37,683 bases of DNA. It comes from CAYHBO01 sp964354855. GTDB taxonomy: Bacteria > Babelota > Babeliae > Babelales > RVW-14. The DNA lies in NCBI GenBank assembly GCA_964354855.1, contig CAYHBO010000014.1, positions 1-37,683 of the forward strand, read 5' to 3'. Shown here piece after piece: positions 15,182 to 24,535 of this stretch (its first letter is position 1; each line of letters starts with the position of its first letter). The notes below the pieces were generated by a model that searched no databases, was not told the origin of the DNA, and saw nothing but the letters and a program-made list of their open reading frames with translations. The translations under genes and the position numbers were made by a program.

Positions 15182-16792
15182 CTATTTTTTCATAAAACTA
15201 AAGAAGACGATGCTGGTAATTACTCCAACTCCAAGTGAGCATAGTGCTGTGATAAGTATGCTGGTATGTGTTATCAAGAATCCTGAACATAGAAAAGACA
15301 GCGCCGAACATGCGATCAGTGGTAAAACGTATTGTGATTGTGCTTTGACAACGTCTTCATGATAAGCACCTGCGCTCTTGGTTGACATCATGAGGGTATC
15401 TGCCACCGGAGATAGATTGTTTGATGCGACAGCTCCAGAAACAACCGCCGCCAGTAATGGGTATAAAATATGGATTTGATCAAGAAAAATAGGGGTTTTT
15501 AGGCCTAAAATGGTAATTGCCATATCAACCGAGATAGGTAATAGAATTCCCATGGTACCCCAAGCAGAACCGATTAAGGTGCCGATGGTCACGGCAAGAA
15601 GAAAGAATATTACTGGTAGAAGTTCTATGTGAACATTGCTTCCTAAGAACCCTGCTATGTATTGGCCTGTTGCTAGTTCGTTACGGAGAAGTGGACTGAG
15701 GGTCCAGACCAATAGTAAGAAAATAACAGAAGAAGACATTAAATCGATTCCTTGTCCGATAACAAACGGCAATCTCTTTGCACTAATTTTGTGGCGAATG
15801 AGAAGAAAAAGAATGGTAAAAACTAAGGCGATTAATGATCCAAAGAAGAGCGATGCTGATTTTGGAGACTGTTGTAGAGCAAAAACAAAGCTTTTTGTGC
15901 CGCCAAATCCCGAAAAATTACCGAGACTTAGCATAATGATGAATATAGAACTAAAGAGTATCAACATAGGAGCTATAAAGTCTATCAGAGATGCGGATCC
16001 GTTGTTGTCATGTGCTATTAAGTCTGCTAATGGTTCTTTCCCTCCAAATAAATTCCCCGTTTTTTGTGCAATTTCTTCATGTTGGCGAACAATACCATAA
16101 GAGATTTTTCTGTAGATGAGATACCCAATAATGACAATGACCAGTAACGAATAAAAGCAAAATGGGATGATTTCTAGATACAGCGAGAAAGGGTCGGCCT
16201 TGATGACGGCGGTTGCTCCATGTGTATCGATACCGCTTCGACGAAAATTAGTGACGATATCGGCGACCCAGCTTGATACCGGTGCAAGCACTGCAATGGG
16301 CGCAGCCATGAGATTGGTGAGGAGTGCGAGTTTAACGCGTGGAATTCGAAACATATCGGTTACCGAACGCATGACGGTGCCAACGGTTAAGCTGCTAAAA
16401 TAGTCATCGATGAATAAAAAGAGTGATAAGCCAAAGCCGGCAGCTTCAGCTTGTTCAGGTTTTTTAAGATATTTTTTTATGTGATTTCCATAGGCCAAGA
16501 TTCCACCAGACTCATGAAGGATCATAGTTAAAATGCTGATGATTAGCAGGAAAAAACATATAAAGAGAGCTGAGGTGGATAGGGTTGATTGCCATGACGT
16601 CATGGAGCTTAATTCAGAGGTTTCCCAAAGTTTGTGAAAAAAAGAAGGGACCGCTTTGGTTAAGGAAAAATCGTTTGCAATCAGGAGTGCTGAAGTGATC
16701 CCCAATAATAATGCTGCCATGATACGCTTTGTTATGTAGGCACAGAGAATGACGAGGAGTGGTGGCAATAGAACTAACCAGGTATTTTGCAT
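15182..16792 (-). CDS. NhaC-type Na+/H+ antiporter family membrane protein (copy 2)
   Basis: 536 residues, multipass, homologous along its whole length to the antiporter at 12153-13802: same start (MQNTWLVLLPPLLVIL), FVDDYF/FIDDYFSSLT near residue 130, PRVKLALLxN, GNLFGGKxP in the central loop, and the family motif NNLSPVADTLMMSTKSAGAYHED. It likely acts as a cation/proton antiporter in the inner membrane. AAGGAA precedes the ATG. The two copies have diverged most in the central hydrophilic loop: copy 1 is His-rich there and this one is not, which may reflect different ion or pH sensing. Confidence 0.85.
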   Translation of the reverse strand: MQNTWLVLLPPLLVILCAYITKRIMAALLLGITSALLIANDFSLTKAVPSFFHKLWETSELSSMTSWQSTLSTSALFICFFLLIISILTMILHESGGILAYGNHIKKYLKKPEQAEAAGFGLSLFLFIDDYFSSLTVGTVMRSVTDMFRIPRVKLALLTNLMAAPIAVLAPVSSWVADIVTNFRRSGIDTHGATAVIKADPFSLYLEIIPFCFYSLLVIVIIGYLIYRKISYGIVRQHEEIAQKTGNLFGGKEPLADLIAHDNNGSASLIDFIAPMLILFSSIFIIMLSLGNFSGFGGTKSFVFALQQSPKSASLFFGSLIALVFTILFLLIRHKISAKRLPFVIGQGIDLMSSSVIFLLLVWTLSPLLRNELATGQYIAGFLGSNVHIELLPVIFFLLAVTIGTLIGSAWGTMGILLPISVDMAITILGLKTPIFLDQIHILYPLLAAVVSGAVASNNLSPVADTLMMSTKSAGAYHEDVVKAQSQYVLPLIACSALSFLCSGFLITHTSILITALCSLGVGVITSIVFFSFMKK

Positions 16793-16947
16793 AGAGATTC
16801 CTTAATGAAAACGATTGAATCAAAAATAACGTTCATCATAACAAAAAAGATTTAACGCGTATATTTTTGTGCTTAAAGCAAACAAACACATTCCTTGCAA
16901 ACGAAAGACGCAAACTTGTAGGCTGAAGGAATATAAAGGAGAAGTGT

Positions 16948-18600
16948 ATGAATAAGTTTTGGCTTTTTTTCTTGTTATTTAATGGTAGAATATTGACCAT
17001 TTTATCCGTTCCTGAGTCTCTATCGAATGTTCAAATGGTAATGCCGCTTGAAATTTCTGTTGCAAAAATTGTCGATGTGCCTGGGGTTGTAAGACTTAAA
17101 AATGGAGATATTCGCGCGCTTTACACCCGAGCCTGTTATCAACAAAGCAGTGGGCATTTGAATGAAGCACGTGAAACCTATGATCAGATTACGAATCAGA
17201 AATTAACGCGGGATCAGCGGTACATTTATGATGGATATGTACGATTACTTTTTGATACACAACAGTTTGCTAAATTGGTTAATTTGTTTTATGAAAAGAA
17301 GAATATTTTTACAAAAATGTTCCAAAATAATCTTCCGATTCAACTAATGTTTGCGCGTGCATGTCTTTATGCGGGAAAAAGCGATAAGGCTGCAAAGCAG
17401 TTTGATTTATTGGAAAAGCAACATAAAGATGATGAGACGGTTGCTTATTACAAAGCAGAATCGTTGCTTTCTCAGCCAGAAAAAGCGTTGCCTTATCTTG
17501 AGCAATGTATTGATCGTGCCGCATTAAAAAAACAGCATTTCTTATTTCACTTTCTTTCGTCAAAAATGTATTTAAAAATGCAAAAACCTGAGCAAGCATT
17601 AGCCGCAATTAATAAAAGTCTTGCATGCTATCCAAAATTTGGGCAGGGATTATTGTTTAAAGCGATGCTTTTTGAACAATTAAAGGTAATTAGTGAGGCG
17701 ATTAAAGGGTATGAGAACTTTTTAGAAGTGATTGGTTACGATCAAGAAATTGAAAATCAGTTGGTACAGCTTTTATTGTCTCAACGTCGTTTTGGAGATG
17801 CTGCAGGTCGATTGCGTAAACGAGGTAAAGCTGACCCGGGGCATTATTTTAATATAGCGCTTCTTGAACTTAAAGCTAAGCGACTTCCCGAAGCACTTGA
17901 AAGTATTGATGCAGCATTAAAACAATCTCCACAGCATGCAAAAGCAAAATTGCTTAAACTTGATATTTTGTTGGCGATGAATCAGCAAATACAAGCTTTA
18001 GATTTTATTCAGGAATGGTTGACTCAAGAACCTGAAAATCTATCGGTGATGCATGTTCTTATGTTGCTTAAGAAAGTGCATATTTCGGGAGAAAGTCTTA
18101 TAGCGGTACTTGAAAAAATATTGCAAATAAAACAATCAGCCTTGCTTCATGCTACGTTGGCGGATTTATGTATGGAGTCAGATCGGCATGATCAGGCTAA
18201 AGAACAGTATCAAAAGGCTTTAGCGCTGGCAAAAGATGAGCCAATTAAAATGAAGCTTTCTTACATGGTTGCGTACAGTTTGGTAAAACTTCAAAAACCT
18301 GATGAAGCTATTAAGCAACTTTGTGAAATTACCGCTAAAACACCGTATCCTGCGGCTTGTAATTTACTTGCAGATCTTTATGCGCGAAGTGATAGTAATT
18401 TATCCGAGGCGCTTGCGTTAGTTGAAAAAGCGTTAGCTCAGAAGCCTAATCGGCCTGAGTTTCTTGATACTAAAATGAGCGTCTTGGCAAAAATAGGGAG
18501 AGATACTGAGACTCGCGTTATCTCAGAAAATGCGGTAACCTCTACTCCTCAAAGTCCTATAGTCAGCCAAAATTTAGAAGAATTGAATGCTCAAAAATGA
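16948..18600 (+). CDS. Tetratricopeptide repeat protein, exported
   Basis: A 550-residue protein with an N-terminal hydrophobic signal or anchor (NKFWLFFLLFNGRILTIL) and a series of about 11-13 TPR-like helical hairpins from residue 55 to the end. Clear units include YTRACYQQSSGHLNEARETY, SSKMYLKMQKPEQALAAINK, NIALLELKAKRLPEALESID and LADLCMESDRHDQAKEQYQK. TPR arrays are protein-binding scaffolds. AAGGAG lies 6 nt before the ATG. The stop overlaps the murG start by 4 nt (ATGA), so the two are translationally coupled, which hints at a role in cell-wall or envelope assembly. Confidence 0.85.
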   Translation: MNKFWLFFLLFNGRILTILSVPESLSNVQMVMPLEISVAKIVDVPGVVRLKNGDIRALYTRACYQQSSGHLNEARETYDQITNQKLTRDQRYIYDGYVRLLFDTQQFAKLVNLFYEKKNIFTKMFQNNLPIQLMFARACLYAGKSDKAAKQFDLLEKQHKDDETVAYYKAESLLSQPEKALPYLEQCIDRAALKKQHFLFHFLSSKMYLKMQKPEQALAAINKSLACYPKFGQGLLFKAMLFEQLKVISEAIKGYENFLEVIGYDQEIENQLVQLLLSQRRFGDAAGRLRKRGKADPGHYFNIALLELKAKRLPEALESIDAALKQSPQHAKAKLLKLDILLAMNQQIQALDFIQEWLTQEPENLSVMHVLMLLKKVHISGESLIAVLEKILQIKQSALLHATLADLCMESDRHDQAKEQYQKALALAKDEPIKMKLSYMVAYSLVKLQKPDEAIKQLCEITAKTPYPAACNLLADLYARSDSNLSEALALVEKALAQKPNRPEFLDTKMSVLAKIGRDTETRVISENAVTSTPQSPIVSQNLEELNAQK

Positions 18601-19637
18601 CTAATATGCCAACTAAATTTATTTGTGTAACTGCCGGTGGATCCGGAGGCCACCTTATTCCTGCTTTAGAAATTGCACAAAAGTGGATAAAGGATAATCC
18701 TGGTTCTGCTGTAATGCTGGTTACGACAACTAAAAAGATTGATGAGACAATTATTCAGCAGTACCCATGTATTAATAAAATTATTCGGCTTTCATTGCCG
18801 ACGATAAGTTTACGACGCTTCTGGGCGCTGCCCGATATTTTACTTAAAACAATTTTTGCTTTTGGGCGAACACTTTTTGCATTGATTAAAACGAAACCGG
18901 TTTCCATTATTTCTACCGGTGGGTTTATTTCTGTCCCAGTTTGTCTTGCGGCAAAGCTTTGTAGAATTCCTATAGATCTTTACGAACTAAATGCGGTTCC
19001 TGGTAAGGCTATTAAGTTTTTATCAAAGCTTGCATCACGAATTATTATTACGTTTCCCGTAAGTAAACAATTTTTCCCAGCTGAACGTTGTGTGTATGAA
19101 GCTTATCCGGTGCGATTTACTCAAGAGCATATTATCCCAAATAAGTTATGTGCGTTGGCCGCTATTCCAGGGTTTTCTCAGGACCGTAAAACGATTTTCT
19201 TGTTAGGTGGTTCTCAAGGATCGGTGCAATTGAATCTTAAGTTAAAAGATTTTTTGCTTACACATTCTTTCGTGCATGAGCAGGTACAAATTATTCATCA
19301 AACAGGTTTACGGGATCGGACCGATTGGACCTGGTTTTATGCAAATCTTAATATTCCTGCGGTGATTTTTTCTTACACGCATAACATTGCTAATTACTAT
19401 CAACTAGCAGATTTGGTGATTACTCGTGCAGGTGCTGGAACATTGTTTGAACTCCTGTTTTTTGGAAAGAAAAGTCTCATTGTCCCGTTAATTACCAACA
19501 CAACTGACCATCAAAAAGATAATGCACAAGCGATGGTTGATGCTCATCCAGAGATTTTTACGATGTTGGAGCATAAGGTTATCGACAATAATCCTGATGT
19601 TTTTTATGAGCGGATTCGGGATATTATTGATGTGTAA
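18597..19637 (+). CDS. murG: MurG, lipid II-forming GlcNAc transferase
   Basis: Transfers GlcNAc from UDP-GlcNAc to lipid I on the cytoplasmic face of the membrane, giving lipid II for peptidoglycan. 346 residues (family about 355). Visible family features: the N-terminal glycine-rich loop TAGGSGGHLIPALEIA, the STGGFISVPVCLAAKL segment with LYELNAVPGKAIKFLS (the family's HEQNxxPGxxN), the second glycine loop LGGSQGSVQLN, and the UDP-sugar-binding ITRAGAGTLFELLFFGKKS followed by DHQKDNA. It departs from common MurG in His to Tyr of the HEQN box and a divergent first loop. Probably functional; it implies that the organism makes at least some peptidoglycan precursor. Confidence 0.9.
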   Translation: MTNMPTKFICVTAGGSGGHLIPALEIAQKWIKDNPGSAVMLVTTTKKIDETIIQQYPCINKIIRLSLPTISLRRFWALPDILLKTIFAFGRTLFALIKTKPVSIISTGGFISVPVCLAAKLCRIPIDLYELNAVPGKAIKFLSKLASRIIITFPVSKQFFPAERCVYEAYPVRFTQEHIIPNKLCALAAIPGFSQDRKTIFLLGGSQGSVQLNLKLKDFLLTHSFVHEQVQIIHQTGLRDRTDWTWFYANLNIPAVIFSYTHNIANYYQLADLVITRAGAGTLFELLFFGKKSLIVPLITNTTDHQKDNAQAMVDAHPEIFTMLEHKVIDNNPDVFYERIRDIIDV

Positions 19638-19698
19638 GCTTTGCTAAGTTTTGACTTCTTTTAGCGAATTTCTAGGGGGTTATTTTATTTTTTGACAC

Positions 19699-19804
19699 GT
19701 CATCCTCGCGAATGCGGGGATCCAGGTCTTTTAATAAAAAATTATTCAAAAAAAGAATTAAAAAGAAAGTAAGTTTTTGATCCCCGCGTTCGCGAGGATG
19801 ACGT
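19699..19804. repeat. Inverted pair of palindromic repeat elements
   Basis: Two copies of a 26-28 bp element in opposite orientation (19699-19726, CGTCATCCTCGCGAATG; 19779-19804, ending GAGGATGACGT), separated by about 52 nt of AT-rich DNA. Each copy is itself an imperfect palindrome centred on CGCGAATGCG or CGCGTTCGCG, and the pair can fold into a long stem. It lies between convergent murG and the membrane protein gene, where it could also act as a transcription terminator. The same element recurs at 26245, 28866, 29021 and 29160. Confidence 0.85.
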
Positions 19805-19846
19805 ACATAAGAGTTAAAATTTTTAATAAGACTATCACCATATTGT

Positions 19847-20716
19847 CTATTCAGATGGTGTTTTAGCCACTTTCTCTTTTTGATAAAACGCATAGAACAT
19901 GTTGATTATAAAAAAACCTATAAGTACGTTAAGGTACCGCATAATCATAAAGATTATAAAAAACACTGCAGTAGGAATATTTTTATAATGTACCCGTACA
20001 TGTTCTAGTATCGTATTTTTTGCATTGATGCCAAGGCTTAACGTGAAATAAGAAAATAACCAGAAGCAACCAAGAAGTGTGGTGACCAAAATAATGAATA
20101 GTGGGATGTTAAGAAAAAGTAATTTAAAACCACTTGTTGATGATTGCCATAAATCTTTTAATGATCGTTGTGAGTCAAGCCAGTAAAAAAGAATAAAATT
20201 ATAGCACAGTATAAAAATGAGAATTACCCACTGAATTATGCCAAAAATGCTTAAAATCGATTGGAATGGTGTGAGGGGGTCTTTCTTCCAGTGGATAGCG
20301 AGATAGTAAAGCATATTTGCTACGGGCAGTATCACGACAATCATAAGTGTGGTTAATAAGGTGAGAGCACAAAGTGAGCCTATGCACCATAAAATAAAAT
20401 CCCAAAGGTCTCTTATATAATCTCTTCGGGTTATTTGCTTAAGTTGATCCTGTCTAATAAAGATGGTAAAAAAGATCATTAATACAAAATAGCTTATCAG
20501 GAGGTTCATGTTGTTCTTGATAAAAAGTGTATTACTGTTGAGCATTACAATGGCAACGACGAAATCAATGATTACGAGCCATCTGAACAGCGATAGAAAA
20601 TTTTTTAATGAGACGTTGAAAAGCTGGCATGATTGCTTTATGAATGGCATAAAATTACTGGGGATTAAGAGGGAAATTGATTGGGTCCATGATTGAAAAA
20701 GATAAGATAGCATCAT
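19847..20716 (-). CDS. Multipass membrane protein, unknown
   Basis: I recognise no family. The product (289 aa from the chosen start) has six or seven long hydrophobic segments, e.g. LIVVILPVANMLYYLAI-type and WVILIFILCYNFILFYW, and a short charged tail (YQKEKVAKTPSE). I choose the start at 20716 because AGGAG lies 6 nt upstream of this ATGATG; the longer reading from 20794 has no such site. Its general plan (several helices, a Gly-poor membrane core, a broad C-terminal half) is seen in uncharacterised integral membrane proteins of the glycerophosphoryl/DUF4013 kind, but I do not claim membership. It converges with murG across the inverted repeat pair. Confidence 0.7.
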   Translation of the reverse strand: MMLSYLFQSWTQSISLLIPSNFMPFIKQSCQLFNVSLKNFLSLFRWLVIIDFVVAIVMLNSNTLFIKNNMNLLISYFVLMIFFTIFIRQDQLKQITRRDYIRDLWDFILWCIGSLCALTLLTTLMIVVILPVANMLYYLAIHWKKDPLTPFQSILSIFGIIQWVILIFILCYNFILFYWLDSQRSLKDLWQSSTSGFKLLFLNIPLFIILVTTLLGCFWLFSYFTLSLGINAKNTILEHVRVHYKNIPTAVFFIIFMIMRYLNVLIGFFIINMFYAFYQKEKVAKTPSE

Positions 20717-20948
20717 AAAATTCTCCTGAAAAGTATGGTTAGTTTGTAATGAGTGAATGAGTTTACGATAGAGGTGAGTGTGCCTTGATGTCAATAACTA
20801 ATATGCAGCGTTGAACGTTGAGTGTTTTTTTATAATTAAAAAATGATCTACTATGTAAAGCTTTTTTATAACTAAAATTCTATTTGATTGTTTGTATAAA
20901 ACATCTTTTTTTTTTACAAAAGTTGCACTATAAGAATTAAAAAACGTG

Positions 20949-20957
20949 TGCTATACT
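20949..20957 (+). promoter_or_regulatory. Putative extended -10 promoter element
   Basis: TGCTATACT (TG at 20949, TATACT at 20952-20957) is a good extended -10, 71 nt upstream of the GHMP-family gene; no convincing -35 at 17 nt. Confidence 0.4.
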
Positions 20958-21028
20958 TCTTTCCGTTAGCCTGATTTGTACTTTGTTGGAGTGAAAAATA
21001 AACTGCTCAATAAGGAAAAGGAGAGTAC

Positions 21029-22132
21029 ATGTTAACGGTCAAAACGCCCGTTACGCTTGTTCTTGCGGGAGAGTGGGCAAGTCGTGAAGAAGGAAATAAT
21101 TGTTTAGCGAGTGCTATTAATAAAAATATCGTCATTACGATAGAGAGTAGTGTAGATATAAAAATTAGTGTACCGATCGTGGGGGTAGAATCTTGTCTGT
21201 TGTTTTCTAAAGAATGTACGGTTTCGTCTAAGAGTGTTTCGCATCAACAGCTTTTTCATCTTATTAAACGTGTTATTTCTATAACGCTAACCTATCTCAA
21301 AAATATTGAGGTTGAGATTAAGCATTTTTCATTAACCATTAATACTGATCATCTATCGATTACGCAAAAAAATGGTGAAGTGCAATGGGTTGATCTTAAT
21401 ATTAATGCAGCCATAGGGGTTGCATTAGTTAAGTCGTTATTTCAGTTTCATGAACAAAATGTTACGACTGTAATGGCAAAACAACATATTTTTAAAGTTG
21501 CGTTTCTTGCATTACATAACATTAAAGATGACCATGAGTATGGTTCCGATATTGCGGCGTCAGCTTATGGGACAACCGTTCTTTATCAACATGTGAGTTT
21601 TTCTTGGATTAGTAAGCAGCTTTTAGCAAACCAAGAAAACATTCATGCAATTGTTGATAAACAGTGGCCAGATTTAAAAATAGCGCCGTTTAGTATGCCA
21701 GATGATCTAAAACTATGTGTTTGTTTTGTTGATCAACAAAAACCAACGCATGAGTTAACGAAAAAAATTGATGCTTATAAAATTGCTTACCCAATACGTT
21801 ATAAGCAGTTATGTGCGTCAATTAACATTATTGTTAAAGATTTGGCGGCGGCGATTCAAAAAAATGATAAGCCAACAATTCTGAGTTTGATTAAGCAAAA
21901 TAAGCAGTTACTGAAGCATCTTTTAGAAGAGGCTGGGAACAGTCTTGAGACGCCTGCGCAAAATACCTTAATTTCCTGTGCTGAAGAATGTGGTGCTGCT
22001 GCAAAATTTGCAGGTACCAGTGAAACTGGTTATGGGTTTGCGTTATGTCTTGATCGCTTTACCGCGCAAAAGGTTAAACGCAAATGGGAGAAAAAGGGAA
22101 TGCAGATGCTTAATACTCAGATTCTTGGATAA
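21029..22132 (+). CDS. GHMP-kinase-like protein, degenerate phosphomevalonate kinase homologue
   Basis: 367 residues. The start (VKTPVTLVLAGEWASREEGNNCLASAI) matches the N-terminus of GHMP kinases (PGKLxLxGEY), and YGSDIAASAYGTTVLYQ with the nearby FSW matches the phosphomevalonate kinase subgroup (GDIAASxYGG). However, motif 2, normally GLGSSAA, reads DLNINAA, and motif 3, normally SGAGGGDCGIAL, reads AGTSETGYGFAL. Both ATP-binding glycine motifs are therefore changed. Either the protein binds another nucleotide or metabolite, or it is no longer a kinase. AAAAGGAG precedes the ATG. It is a single-gene unit with a promoter-like box and a terminator. No other mevalonate-pathway gene is in the window. 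Confidence 0.65.
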   Translation: MLTVKTPVTLVLAGEWASREEGNNCLASAINKNIVITIESSVDIKISVPIVGVESCLLFSKECTVSSKSVSHQQLFHLIKRVISITLTYLKNIEVEIKHFSLTINTDHLSITQKNGEVQWVDLNINAAIGVALVKSLFQFHEQNVTTVMAKQHIFKVAFLALHNIKDDHEYGSDIAASAYGTTVLYQHVSFSWISKQLLANQENIHAIVDKQWPDLKIAPFSMPDDLKLCVCFVDQQKPTHELTKKIDAYKIAYPIRYKQLCASINIIVKDLAAAIQKNDKPTILSLIKQNKQLLKHLLEEAGNSLETPAQNTLISCAEECGAAAKFAGTSETGYGFALCLDRFTAQKVKRKWEKKGMQMLNTQILG

Positions 22133-22139
22133 ATCTTTT

Positions 22140-22177
22140 ACGCGCTGCTTTGAGTCGTTGTGCTTAGAGCAGCGTGT
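22140..22177 (+). terminator. Intrinsic terminator after the GHMP-like gene
   Basis: A 10-bp stem with one G-U pair (ACGCGCTGCT at 22140-22149 with AGCAGCGTGT at 22168-22177) followed by TTTTCTTCTT, 8 nt after the stop. Confidence 0.8.
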
Positions 22178-22225
22178 TTTTCTTCTTCATATTATTCATT
22201 TTTTTTAATCTTGTCTGAAGTGATT

Positions 22226-22654
22226 TTAGTCAGAATCTTCACATAAATATCTAAGAAATTCATAACAATCTTGTAGAGCTTTTGTGCAACATACGCCTAT
22301 AGAAGCGCAACATTTGGTAGTTTTTTCACAAGTCCATAAGCAGCAGCATGTTGTGCCTTTGCAGCATTGAAAACACTGTTTTAGTAATCCATAGGTGTAT
22401 TTACAACATTGATACGTGCCGTAGCAATAGGTGAAGGTTTTTTTGCAACAGCAGGTAAGACAGCATTGTTGCTCTTCTCGAGGATATCCGGTTTCATCTA
22501 TTTCTTCCTCTTCTTCTTTTAATGCCAGCCTTGCCTGTTCTAGTTCTGTTTCCTGATACATTGATGGTTGAGGTTGCATTGAAGTAAGTTGCTGATCCAA
22601 CGTAACAAACAGTAGTGTTATTGAAAACACCATGATGTTCTTATGATAGGTCAC
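22226..22654 (-). CDS. Cysteine-rich secreted small protein, unknown
   Basis: 142 residues with a signal-like N-terminus (MTYHKNIMVFSITLLFV), an acidic spacer rich in Glu (LALKEEEEEIDE), and a C-terminal part of about 80 residues holding 21 cysteines, mostly in CC and CCC clusters (QQCCLTCCCKK, CFQCCKG, TTCCCLWTC, KCCASIGVCC). I recognise no family. The GTG start is supported by AAGGA 6 nt upstream, and the gene follows the membrane glycosyltransferase by 9 nt, so it belongs to the end of the glycan operon. If exported to an oxidising compartment the cysteines could form disulfides (a knot or a cross-linked coat); if reduced they could bind metal or be lipid-modified. None of these is established. 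Confidence 0.75.
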   Translation of the reverse strand: MTYHKNIMVFSITLLFVTLDQQLTSMQPQPSMYQETELEQARLALKEEEEEIDETGYPREEQQCCLTCCCKKTFTYCYGTYQCCKYTYGLLKQCFQCCKGTTCCCLWTCEKTTKCCASIGVCCTKALQDCYEFLRYLCEDSD

Positions 22655-22663
22655 ACAATTTCC

Positions 22664-24535
22664 TTAAAGCGTACTTGCCTTGATATGGTTATTGTTAAGT
22701 ACGATGTACTTGCCTTGCTGGGTATCCCAACTTATGATGACGGTATTTTTATTAAGCCATTTTTTATCGATGGTAAATGATATGTCGGTAACATAAAGAT
22801 TATCAACAATCTTGTTGATCTTGAATGTTCCGAGCGGAGAATCATGCCATATGCCTATTTCATACGGTTGTGAAGCCCAGCGATAAGCGCCATCTTCTTT
22901 TGACCAATGCATGGGGTGATCAGAAAAATGCATCCACCAGGCACAATGTTTTTCATCATGTGAAATAAATCTAAAGCCTTCGGGAATTTCTTCAATGGTA
23001 CTTGGTACCCCCGAGCTGTGATAATCACCTCGGCACCCAAAGTATCCCTGTTCTGCCACCGTTGCAAAAAGTTCATGAGCAAGAGAGACGGTTAAGTCAC
23101 CCATAAAATATTGAAAAATATTTTGAATGTCCGAGACGAATGGTGATCCGAGGAGAATAAAGTTTGTGCCTTTCGGAAATGAATGTTTAGCAAAAAATTG
23201 TGCATATCGGTCTTCAAAAATGGTCATTCCGGAGGCGTGGGCATGCATGCGGGTAATGTTGTTATGTATTCCGGTGGCAAGTGAGTATCCGGTACAGGCA
23301 AGGACGAGATAAAAAATAGGACGAACGACGTGTTTTGTGTAGTGTAACCCAAATAAAATAACTGCAATTATAATTGGGTAAGCACTGTTGATATAACGGG
23401 CTGCAGGATATGCAAGAAATGCTTGCCAGCTAAAACAATAGAATCCAATGATAAAAAAGAGTAACAGCCTGAAGCGATTTTTATACGCGTGCCAACAGAG
23501 GGTTATAAGTAAAACCCACCAAGTAAGTATGATCATTTTGTCAGTAGTAGTTTGATTATTGAGACAGAACATGATACTGCTCCATGAGAAAAATGCATCA
23601 AGCCAGATAGTTGCTTTGTGAGTAAGCGTAGTAACCCAGGAGATAGTTTGCTCGGGAATTATTGATGTACTTGGGGTTATCGGGATTGTTGCTGGTAATG
23701 CTATTGATGGTGTCTGAGCAACAAACCAATTGGTTGGGAGTAACTTGGTGAGTGTAGGAAAGCGTAATGATAAGTTATAAAAAGTTCGATCAAGTGTTTG
23801 TATGCCAAATGCCCAGAGGCGTATGAGAACGTAAAGAATGTTGACGACAAAAAACACCCAGGTCTTAGTACATGCTTTTTTTAGTGATTTTGTATAGAGC
23901 CAGACGCCGAAAAAGAGCCAGAATGGAAAGAATATGGCATTTTCACGTGAGAGTAGTGAGAGAAGGAATATGAGGGCGGATGAGGTAAGAAGAGCGACTT
24001 GTGTATGTTTTTTTTCAAAAAAACATTGATGGTACAAAAGCAACGTGAGCAGTAAAAATAGCGTTGACAGTGAGTTATGCGTAGCCGCAATCCAAACAAG
24101 CCAGGAGTTATCTGGGTAGAAGGCAAATAAAAATCCACCAAGAGTAGCAAAACCTAGTGGCAAAAAAAGTATGAGTAGCCAAAAAAATAACATGGCATTG
24201 AGAGCATGCAGTGTAACGTGTTGCCAGAGGTATGCTTTAACGTTTAATCCCCAAAAATAATAGATGCCGGTGAAAAATATGTTTTTGATGGGGCGTAAAA
24301 ATCCTGAAATAACATTTGCTTTGGAGCGCTTAAAATTTACCGGAACAATAAACTCACGTTCATCTGCTGAAAAGACACGTACGACATCTTCTTTGGAGCG
24401 CATAATGCCGTTAATGATTTGCCCCAGGTCGTCTTCGCGGTACCAAATTTTGTCTACGGAAAGGCCAAAGGTTAGTAACGTAGTGGTAAAAATAATCAGA
24501 CTTATTAAGATTTTTTTAGTGAGAGTTATGTTCAT
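22664..24535 (-). CDS. GT-C-type membrane glycosyltransferase-like protein
   Basis: 623 residues. The N-terminal two thirds hold about 10-11 membrane segments, and the C-terminal 200 residues are soluble, probably extracytoplasmic. Right after the first helix lies REDD (about residues 33-36), in the position of the acidic catalytic motif in the first periplasmic loop of GT-C glycosyltransferases (PMT/ArnT-like); GFLRPIKN and LHALNAMLFFW nearby are also typical of this class. Such enzymes use a polyprenyl-phosphate sugar as donor. The ATG overlaps manC by 4 nt, within a tight operon of glycan genes. Acceptor and sugar cannot be inferred. Confidence 0.72.
   Translation of the reverse strand: MNITLTKKILISLIIFTTTLLTFGLSVDKIWYREDDLGQIINGIMRSKEDVVRVFSADEREFIVPVNFKRSKANVISGFLRPIKNIFFTGIYYFWGLNVKAYLWQHVTLHALNAMLFFWLLILFLPLGFATLGGFLFAFYPDNSWLVWIAATHNSLSTLFLLLTLLLYHQCFFEKKHTQVALLTSSALIFLLSLLSRENAIFFPFWLFFGVWLYTKSLKKACTKTWVFFVVNILYVLIRLWAFGIQTLDRTFYNLSLRFPTLTKLLPTNWFVAQTPSIALPATIPITPSTSIIPEQTISWVTTLTHKATIWLDAFFSWSSIMFCLNNQTTTDKMIILTWWVLLITLCWHAYKNRFRLLLFFIIGFYCFSWQAFLAYPAARYINSAYPIIIAVILFGLHYTKHVVRPIFYLVLACTGYSLATGIHNNITRMHAHASGMTIFEDRYAQFFAKHSFPKGTNFILLGSPFVSDIQNIFQYFMGDLTVSLAHELFATVAEQGYFGCRGDYHSSGVPSTIEEIPEGFRFISHDEKHCAWWMHFSDHPMHWSKEDGAYRWASQPYEIGIWHDSPLGTFKINKIVDNLYVTDISFTIDKKWLNKNTVIISWDTQQGKYIVLNNNHIKASTL

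Noticed and set aside
12153..16792. Possible IS or transposon carrying the two antiporters
   Set aside because: No inverted repeats, transposase or target duplications; the two genes are diverged paralogues with unrelated genes between them.
19672..19893. Minus-strand ORF containing DLDPRIREDDV
   Set aside because: It is only the translation of the inverted repeat pair and overlaps the real membrane protein gene.
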